Source: Camarhynchus parvulus (taxonomy: Eukaryota > Chordata > Aves > Passeriformes > Thraupidae). Taken from it: a DNA stretch of 64,000 nucleotides. Location: assembly GCF_901933205.1 (NCBI RefSeq), contig NC_044591.1, positions 1,709,501 to 1,773,500 of the forward strand, in the 5' to 3' direction. Below the pieces are notes generated by a model, which saw only the letters and a program-made list of their open reading frames with translations, was not told the DNA's origin and did not search any database. Positions 56,610 through 64,000 of the stretch are shown here, piece by piece (within the stretch, counting starts at the first letter, position 1; each line of letters opens with the position of its first letter). Both the position numbers and the translations under genes were made by a program.

Positions 56610-59440
56610 GGCCCACCCCCTCCTCTGTCTGTGCTGATGGTGTCAGTTGTCCTAAGCCAGGCTTGCCTGGAACAGGGAGCTGATTCCCATCCTTCTGTTC
56701 CCCAAAAAACAAGAGTTTTCCCACTGCAGTGAGCACCAACTCTTCCTCCATCCTCTTGCTCATCACTGGGCACGAGTCCATCTCCATCCCTGCATGAGGC
56801 CACTCAAGGCCTTGGCCATGGCCATGGTTTTAAAATCCATGGGATTTGGTGGCTGGAGAAGTGGGACAAAAGTGATTTACACTCAGGATGGCACCTCAGA
56901 GGCCATTGAATCCTTGTTCCAGGTGTGGAGGCAGCACTTTGGGCTCAGTATTTCCTCAGTTTTGCCAACTCAGTCCCTGAAGCCCCAAAGATGCTTTCTC
57001 TTGGCTCCTTCCTTGCTGCTGCCTCCCCAAATCCATGGCTGCATCCAAATCCAGCTGTGCCAAATTGCAAGGGAGAACAGCAAACACCAGGATTGCAGTT
57101 CCTGGGTCTGCAGCTTTCCTGTCCTGCCCTCAGGTTTTCGAGGCAAGGGGTCTGTGAAATTATACCACCAACAGCAAAGGCTGGAAAAGCCATGAAAGGA
57201 AAGGAAAAGCCATGAAAACCCAACTTGGAATGCTTTGGGAATACAGTTTATTTAATTACCATAGCCCAAACACAATACAGAGACACAGGGGAGACAGAAA
57301 AGCAGAGAAGATAAGGAACAAAAGCTGCTGTTTTCCCTTGAAACCGTGGGGCCAAGAGCAAACACAGACACAAATGCAGGTATCAGGCAGTATGCAGGGC
57401 CCCACCCTCAGGGATTAACCACGCTCCTGGGGAAGGGAATTTGGGGCTGGGAATTGTGAAGAAATGACCTCCAGACTGGTCTGGAGTCAAGAAGAGAAAC
57501 CTTGGTTGAAATTCCTGAGAGCCACCAAAGCTGACACTGGAAGGGATGTCACCTCTCAGCTGCCCTCCAGGGTGGCAGAGCTGTCTGTCCCAGGGTTTTC
57601 CTTCCCTCTAACCCTTGATTTCCTGCTGCACGTGGAATAAAACCCCATCCAAGCCTGGTAAGGATGGGGAGTGACATCTCACCTGCCTCCCCACTCGCCA
57701 TCTGCACAAGAAACCACTCCAAAATACCCCAACCCCTGCTTTTCCCACCTGGCTTTTGAACCCAGGGCATCTCTAATAATAAATTAATCAACCATTTCCC
57801 CCCCTCCTCCACAAAATATTTCCAAAATTGCAGAAGGTTTTCCCCACTGTGGTAGTTGCTGTCTGTGCTGCCCCTGCTTTGCCATTGCAGGCCCTTGGAT
57901 TTGGGGGGGAAATCTGAGGTTTTGCTGTAGAGTTTTGATAAATCTGTGTGGAAAGCATTGTCCAGAGACATAAATGGAGAGCAGAGAGCTGGGGTCATGT
58001 GGATTTGGGATCCACACGTGGTTTTAACCAAATCCCCTCATTTTAAGCCCTCCTTCTCTGTGGAGGACCCATTCAGGGGAGGGCCCACATGAAGCTAAAC
58101 CCTGTCTTTAACTAACCCACCAACTCGAGGGCTTAAAAACCACCCGTGGAAGTTATTATCCCATTGGAAATGTGGAAGTTTTCACCCTTCCTATGGAGCA
58201 AGGAGAGCTGGCTATCACCCACCCATCTGTTTGCTCAGGCCCTTACTGAAGTGCAAATACCCCGTGTGCTTTGATCTGCAACATTGCTAAACATCCTGGG
58301 CTGGGGTGAGCTGATAGGAGGCTATTTCCCTATTTATTTTATTTCTTTTTAGTGCACAGGTTGGCCTTGATCCTCCCGCCCTGCAGGGTGGAGACCCCAA
58401 GTTGATGGTGGAAATTTCTTGCTTGTTTCTTGCTGCCTTCGATGGGCATCTGGCAGTGGGAGCAGCAGCTGCTTAAGTAGGAGTGGGTTTGGAAAGGGAC
58501 TAGTGGGGGGAGATGGGAAAGGTTGGTGTTATGTGGGGTGTTCCCAGAAGGAAAACTGGGATGTTTCCCAGAAGGAAAACTGACTCAGGGATCAGGGGGG
58601 ATCAGGAGGACTCCCCCTCCCTCCCAGCTGCAGCTTTCCCAGCACAAAGAAACTCCCCCAAAAGAGTTGGTTTAGGTCCCCTTGTGATCTTGTGTGTAAA
58701 GTGTGATTTTAAAAAGGTGTTTTCCTCAGAATTCATCAATTTGGGGTTATTTGTCTGGTTTGATTCAGTGGTCACTGAATCACAGGGAGGTTAAACCCAG
58801 TCTTGTGCTCCCATCCTGCTGCCTTTGCTCAGGAGGGGCTGTAGCACCTTGGTTTCAAACTGTTGGGGCTAAACCCCAAAGATTTGGGTGTTTCAGCAGG
58901 GTGACACCGCTGTGGTTTTGCTTTGGGTGAGTTGGAGGAATGGGAATTCCTGCAGGAGGGCTGGGACACCCCAGTGCCAGGGTCACCTCTGGCTGGGGTT
59001 TGTGAGAGGCCCCGAGGCACCCCTGCTCTCCCCACTCCATGTCTGGCAGGACAAAGCTTCCAGAACCTTCCCAAAGTCACGGGGCTGTTCCTGTGCCACG
59101 CCAGGCCTGGGGCTGTGTCACAGCCCTGTGCAGAGCCCACAGCAGGTCACAGGTGTCCCTGAGCCTGGGACATCCCCGGGACCCCCTGGGACAGCACAGC
59201 TCTGGCTCCTTCCACCCGGGACAGCCTGGTTGTCCCCATCCCATATCCACACCGGGACACTCCAGCTATTCCCAGCCCTGGGTCCACCCTGGAACATCTC
59301 AGCTGCCCAATCCCTGGGCCTGTCCCTGGACATCCCAGCTGTCCATCCCCTGATCCTTGGGTCCATCCCGGGATGTCCTGACTGTCCCCCCACTATTCCC
59401 ATCGCTAGATCCACCCTGGGACATCCCAGCTGCCCCACTC
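56610..59440. other. Intergenic, right of the PLA2 cluster
   Basis: No coding exon recognised. The right end grades into C-rich CCC-containing sequence leading to the satellite. Confidence 0.45.
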
Positions 59441-59442
59441 CT

Positions 59443-60957
59443 GCCTGTTCCCATTTCCATTCCCATCCATCTCTGTTCCATTCCTACCCCTGTACCCTTT
59501 CCCATTCCCGTTCCCATCCATCCTGGTTCCCATTGCTGTTCCCGTTCCTATTCCCATCCCTGTTCCTATTCCCCATTCCCATTCTCTGTTCCTGTTCCCA
59601 TTCTCATTCCCGTTTCTGTTCCCTTCCCCATTCCCATCCCTATCCCCATTCGCGTCCGTCCCATCCCTACTCCCTGTCCCTGTCTCTGTTCCCATCCACA
59701 TTCCCATTCCCACCCCTATCCCCCTCCTTGTTCCCCATTCCCCATTCCTGTTCCCCATTCCCTGCTCCCATTCCCCGTCCCCATTCCTGCTCCTGTTCCC
59801 CTGTTCCCGTCCCCATTCCCGTTCCTATTCCCTATCCCTGTTCCCAGAGGAGGGCAGGGAGCCCGCAGGCATGCCCTGCACCTTGCACCAGGCACGGGCA
59901 TCACACTGCTCTGGCATTGCCCAAAACGTGGGCTGTTTTCCCCATTCCTGTTCCCATTCCCTGTCCCCATCCCCATCCCCATCCTCGTCCCCGTCCCCAT
60001 TCCCATTCCCCATTCCCCATCCCCCATTCCCATCCCCAACCCCATTCCCATCCCCATTCCCTGTTCCCGTTCCCATCCCCATCCCTATCCCCATTCCCCA
60101 TCCCCCATCCCCCGTTCCCATCCCTATCCCCTTTCCCATTCCCCATTCCCATTCCCCGTTCCCATTCCCATTCCCATTCCCATTCCCATTCCCATTCCCA
60201 TTCCCTGTCCCCATTCCCATTCCCTGTCCCCATCCCCCGTTCCCATCCCTATCCCCGTTCCCATTCCCCATCCCCATCCCCATCCCCGTCCCCATTCCCA
60301 TTCCCATTCCCATTCCCATTCCCATTCCCATTCCCATTCCCATTCCCATTCCCATCCCCATCCCATCCCCATCCCCATTCCCCATTCCCCATTCCCCCCA
60401 TTCCCCATTCCCCATCCCCCATCCCCGTCCCGCCCCCGGTCCCCATTCCCATCCCCATTCCCATTCCCATCCCCATCCCCATCCCCATTCCCATTCCCAT
60501 TCCCATACCCATTCCCATCCCCATCCCCATTCCCATTCCCATTCCCATACCCATTCCCCATTCCCATTCCCCATTCCCATTCCCCATTTTCCATCCCCAT
60601 CCCCATCCCCATTCCCCATTCCCATCCCCATTCCCCATCCCCATCCCCATTCCCATTCCCCATTCCCATTCCCCATTCCCATTCCCATTCCCCATTCCCC
60701 ATTCCCGTTCCCCATTCCCCATTCCCATTCCCATCCCCATTCCCCATTCCCCATTCCCCGTTCCCATTCCCCCATTCCCCATTCCCATCCCCATTCCCCA
60801 TTCCCCATTCCCGTTCCCATTCCCCATTCCCCATTCCATTCCCATTCCCCATTCCCCATTCCCCATTCCCCTTCCCATTCCCCATTCCCCATTCCCATCC
60901 CCATTCCCCATTCCCCATTCCCATTCCCCATCCCCATTCCCCCTCCCATTCCCATTG
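59443..60957. repeat. Large (ATTCCC/ATCCCC)n satellite, about 1.5 kb
   Basis: Almost pure hexamer-type repeats of CCCATT and CCCCAT with scattered CCCGTT and CCTGTT variants. They read GGGAAT and GGGGAT on the minus strand. The array is interrupted once by a unique island at about 59838-59940 and ends directly at a CpG island. Confidence 0.98.
59838..59940 (+). repeat. Segment similar to PLA2 intron 1 embedded in the satellite
   Basis: gcaggcatgccctgcacctt, then caggcacgggcatcacactg and ctctggcattgcccaaaac, closely matches 55565-55635 just upstream of exon 2 of the IID-like PLA2 gene (gcgggcatccctgcacctcg, cgggcacgggcatcactctg). I estimate about 65 bp of clear similarity. Confidence 0.8.
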
Positions 60958-61275
60958 CCCACGGGACGCGGCTGGGGCGGGGCCGGCTCGCGCCGTGGGC
61001 GGGGCCGTGGGCGGGCGTGGCGCGCGCCGGCAGCGCCGCGGTGGCCGCGGTAACGGCGCCGTGAGGCGGGCGCGGGCAGGTGAGGGGCGGCGGGGCCGCT
61101 GCGGGACCGGCACCGGCACCGGCACCGGGGGAGGGAGCGGGGGCTGCTTCTGGGGCTCTGCAGCCGCGCTACAGGGCCGGGCTCGGCCGGCGGGGCTGCG
61201 CTCCTGCCGCGGGCCCGGCCGTGGGCTCGGCCCCCGGCCCAGCTGTGGGCCCGGCCGGGCTGTGGCAGCCAGGGC
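60958..61275 (+). promoter_or_regulatory. CpG island, possible promoter and first exon of a rightward gene
   Basis: Dense CpG and GGGCGG-type boxes occur here (for example ggggcggggcc near 60974). A consensus donor GGGCAG|GTGAGG falls at 61079/61080. In mammals UBXN10 follows the PLA2 cluster on this strand, so a non-coding UBXN10 exon 1 is possible. No UBXN10 coding sequence is in the window, so this is inference from synteny. Confidence 0.4.
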
Positions 61276-61434
61276 TCTCCTGGGGCTGGGCCAGCCCGCA
61301 CCAGGACAAGGGCACTGGGCAGGGACTGATGCCCAGGAAGTTCCACCTGAGCATGAGGAAGGACTTCTTTAAACACCTGTAATACATTGCCCAGAGAGTG
61401 TCCGTGCCAGAGGTATCCCAGACCCGTCCGCACA

Positions 61435-62200
61435 CATGCCCTGTGCCCCGTGCTCTGTGCCCCTGTTCCCCGTGCTCTGTGCCCTGTGCCCGGTGCTCTG
61501 TGCTCTGTGCTCTGTGATCTGTGCCCTGTGCCCCGTGCTCTGTGCTCTGTGCTCTGTGCCCTGTGCCCCGTGCTCTGTGCCCTGTGCCCCGTGCCCTGTG
61601 CTCTGTGCCCCGTGCTCTGTGCCTCGTGCCCTGCTGTGCCCTATGCTCTGTGCCCTGTGCTCTGTGCCCCGTGCTCTGTGCCTCGTGCCCTGCTGTGCCC
61701 TATGCTCTGTGCCCTGTGCCCTGTGCCCTGTGCCCGTGTCTCTGTGCCCTGTGCTCTGTGCCCTGTGCCCTGTGCCCTGTGCCCTGTGCCCTGTGCCCTG
61801 TCCCGTGCCCTGTGCTCTGTGCCCTGTACCCTGTGCTCTGTGCCCTGCTGTGCCCTGTGCCCCGTGCCCTGTGCCCTGTGCCCTGTGCTCTGTGCCCTGT
61901 GCCCTGTGCCCCGTGCTCTGTGCCCCGTGCCCTGTGCCCTGTGCCCTGTGCCCTGTGCCCGTGCCTGTGCCCTGTGCCCCATGCCCCAGCCCTGTGCTCT
62001 GTGCCCTGTGCCCTGTGCCCTGTGCCCCGTGCCCTGTGCCCTGTGCCCTGTGCCCCGTGCCCTGTGCTCTGTGCCCTGTGCCCCGTGCCCTGTGCCCTGT
62101 GCCCTGTGCCCCGTGCTCTGTGCCCTGTGCTCTGTGCTCTGTGCCCTGTGTCCTGTGCCCCGTGCCCTGCTGTATCCCATGCTCTGTGCCCTGTGCCCTG
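61435..62200. repeat. (CTGTGCC)n satellite, about 0.77 kb
   Basis: Heptamer repeats of CTGTGCC with CTCTGTG and CCCGTGC variants, forming 14- to 21-bp higher-order units such as tgtgccctgtgctc. A period of 7 keeps long frames open on both strands, producing spurious ORFs. Confidence 0.98.
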
Positions 62201-62832
62201 GGCTGGCCCTGCTGGCGCAGGGAGGTGGCACTGCATGAGCTGCCCTTTTCCCTTGCAGCCTGGCCCAGCTGGGATCCCGTGCTGTGGGTCGGGGCTGTGC
62301 AGTGCCCAGCCTCCCAGGCCCTGGGGGCACCTGTGGGCACGGCCCTCCCTGGCTGTGGTTCCCCATGCCAGCCCTCACCAGACCCCGTTTTCAGCCTGTC
62401 CCCTCTGTCATACACCGTGCAGGGGCAGTACAGGCACTCGCGGAGGCCCCACCAGGGCTTCTGCCAGGTTGGTTGGCTGGGGGTTCATTCTTGGCAGTGG
62501 CAGCGTCGCTGGGGACATTTGTCAGCGCTCCCGGGCGCTTGGGAGTTGTGCCTCAGTGCGTTGTTGCCTTGGAGTTTATTTGTTAGCGGCAGCAAGGGGG
62601 AGGTACAGCCCCTGTCCCTCCCACGGGCTCCTGGGAAGCTGGGATGAGTCACCTGGGCCAGTGTCCCTGTCCCCTTCTGCTGGAGGCTCCGGAGGGACAG
62701 GTCTGTCAGCTGGGCTGGGCACGGTGTGCTGGGACTCTGCCTTGGCCACGCTGAGCTGGAGGAGAAGTGAAATGTTAAATAACAAACACATCCCTGGCAA
62801 AGTGCCACAGGGGCTGTTCTCTCTGTTGGTTT

Positions 62833-63560
62833 AGAATAGAATCCCAGAAGGGGTTGGGTTGGAAGGGAACCTAAAGAACATCTTGTTCCACCCCTGCCAC
62901 AGGCAGGGACACCTTCCACTGTCCCAGGCTGCTCCCAGCCCTGCCCAGCCTGGCCTTGGACACTTGCAGGGATCAGGGGCAGCCACAGCTTCTCTAGGCA
63001 CCCTGTGCCAGGGCCTGCCCACCTTCACAGGGAAGAATTTCACCCCAAGATCCCATGTAACCCTGCCCCCTGTCAGTGGGAAGCCATTCCCCCTTGTCCT
63101 GGCACTCCAGGCCCTTGCTCACAGTCTCTCTCCACCTTTCCCATCAGTTCCCTTCAGGCACTGGAAGGCTGCAGTGAGGTCACCCCAGAGCTTCCTCTCT
63201 CCAGGCTGGGCAATCCCATTTCTCTCAGCCTTTCCTCCCAGCAGAGCTGCTCCATGCCTCTGCTCATCCTGGTGCTTCCTCTGGGCTCTCTCAGCAGCTC
63301 CAGGTCCTTCCTGTGCTGGGGACCCCTGCGGGTCATTCTTCTCCCAGAGTTGCTCTTCATCCCTCCTCTGCCCAGCTGTGCCTGGCATTGCCCAGCCCAG
63401 CTGTGCCTGGCATTGCCCAGCCAGGTGTGCCTGGCATTGCCCCAGCCCAGCTGTGCCTGGCATTGCCCAGCCAGGTGTGCCTGGCATTGCCCCAGCCCAG
63501 CTGTGCCTGGCATTGCCCCAAGCCAGGTGTAAGGTTTTGCCCTTGGCTTTGCTGAACTCC
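62833..63560 (-). mobile_element. CR1 LINE 3' fragment with an internal tandem array
   Basis: agaatagaatcccagaaggg, then gttggaagggaacctaaaga and the cagggacaccttccactgtc block, then gcactggaaggctgcagtga, is antisense CR1. At about 63367-63530 it contains a repeat of the 22-25 bp unit cagctgtgcctggcattgcc. Confidence 0.85.
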
Positions 63561-63850
63561 TGAGGTTTGCACTGAGCAATGCACTGCTGGGGGACAAACA
63601 GCAGCTGAATGTGACTGTGTCATTTCTGGAGAATGCCAAGCAATCCAAGGTGACCATTTTTTTCCCCCTTGGTAAATGCTGCCACAAAACCCACAGGAAT
63701 GGAAGAGGTTCCCTGTGGCACTTCTCCAGAACGTTGTGAGGTTGTGACCCGGTGGCTGGGCTGTCTGTCCTGGCATAGCTGAGAGCTCCAGGCACAGCTT
63801 CCTCTGGGAAACACGCAGCAGAACGTGGCTTCCTCCTCAGTGGAGGTTGT

Positions 63851-64000
63851 ATCACAGGATCATGGAATATCCTGAGCTGGAAGGGGCCCACAGGGATCAT
63901 CCTGTCCAGCTCCTGGCCCTGCACAGACACCCCATCCTGTGCATCCCTGAGAGCCTTGTCCAAATGCTGCTGTGGCAGCCTCAGGGCTGTGCCCATTCCC
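63851..64000 (-). mobile_element. CR1 LINE 3' fragment running off the right edge
   Basis: atcacaggatcatggaatat, then cctgagctggaaggggccca, is antisense CR1. It continues past the window end. Confidence 0.8.

Noticed and set aside
59838..59940. Possible intact PLA2 exon inside the satellite
   Set aside because: The similarity covers only intron sequence 5' of exon 2; no YGCxCG or CCxxHD codons follow.
58888..61053. Open frame of 721 codons rich in Pro, Phe, Ile and Ser, plus overlapping long frames on both strands
   Set aside because: Produced by the hexamer satellite, whose period keeps all frames open. There is no domain, splice logic or codon bias.
61369..62647. Frames of 250-440 codons of Cys-Ala-Leu-Cys-Pro-Val or Gly-His-Arg-Ala-Gln repeats
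   Set aside because: Translation of the (CTGTGCC)n array in different frames and strands; not genes.
1..64000. CRISPR arrays, bacterial operons or tRNA genes
   Set aside because: The tandem arrays are eukaryotic satellites without spacers. No tRNA B-box in a cloverleaf context was seen.

Overview
This is vertebrate nuclear DNA, almost certainly from a bird and plausibly a songbird microchromosome (homologue of chicken chr21 or human 1p36.13). The evidence is about a dozen CR1 LINE fragments (one with a recognisable reverse transcriptase), compact GC-rich introns, long G/C-rich satellites, and the gene order TMCO4 - RNF186 - OTUD3 - secreted PLA2 cluster. That order and those strands match mammals. 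All genes except single-exon RNF186 are split; I placed exons by joining GT/AG sites in phase and comparing the result with the known families.

Layout. 1-22.3 kb: TMCO4 on the minus strand, 11 coding exons covering about the first 461 residues. The 3' exons lie beyond the left edge and the likely CpG-island promoter is at 24.9-25.2 kb. 27.7-28.6 kb: RNF186, a single-exon RING E3 ligase with two membrane helices (minus strand). 31.1-32.3 kb: an LTR-like relic and a 19-bp tandem array. 32.7-40.8 kb: OTUD3, a deubiquitinase with eight exons, on the plus strand behind a CpG island carrying three CACGTG boxes. 44.5-56.6 kb: four secreted phospholipase A2 genes, all minus: PLA2G2E-like, a degenerate or catalytically dead paralogue, PLA2G5, and a group II (IID-like) gene. 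59.4-64 kb: a 1.5-kb (GGGAAT/GGGGAT)n array, a CpG island that may be the promoter of the next gene to the right, a (CTGTGCC)n array, and CR1.

Functional theme. RNF186 (ubiquitin ligation) and OTUD3 (ubiquitin removal) are neighbours, followed by an innate-immunity and lipid-mediator cluster of sPLA2s. The most interesting item is the second PLA2 gene (48795-49973). All four coding exons stay open and in phase, and 13 of 14 group II cysteines remain. The catalytic His and Asp pair, the second catalytic Asp and the calcium loop are all replaced, and the protein is very arginine-rich. It sits where mammals have PLA2G2A. It is either a decaying pseudogene or a non-enzymatic secreted PLA2-fold protein. 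Other notable items are a perfect 60-bp inverted repeat, a 0.58-kb dispersed duplicate, and a piece of PLA2 intron embedded in the large G-rich array.
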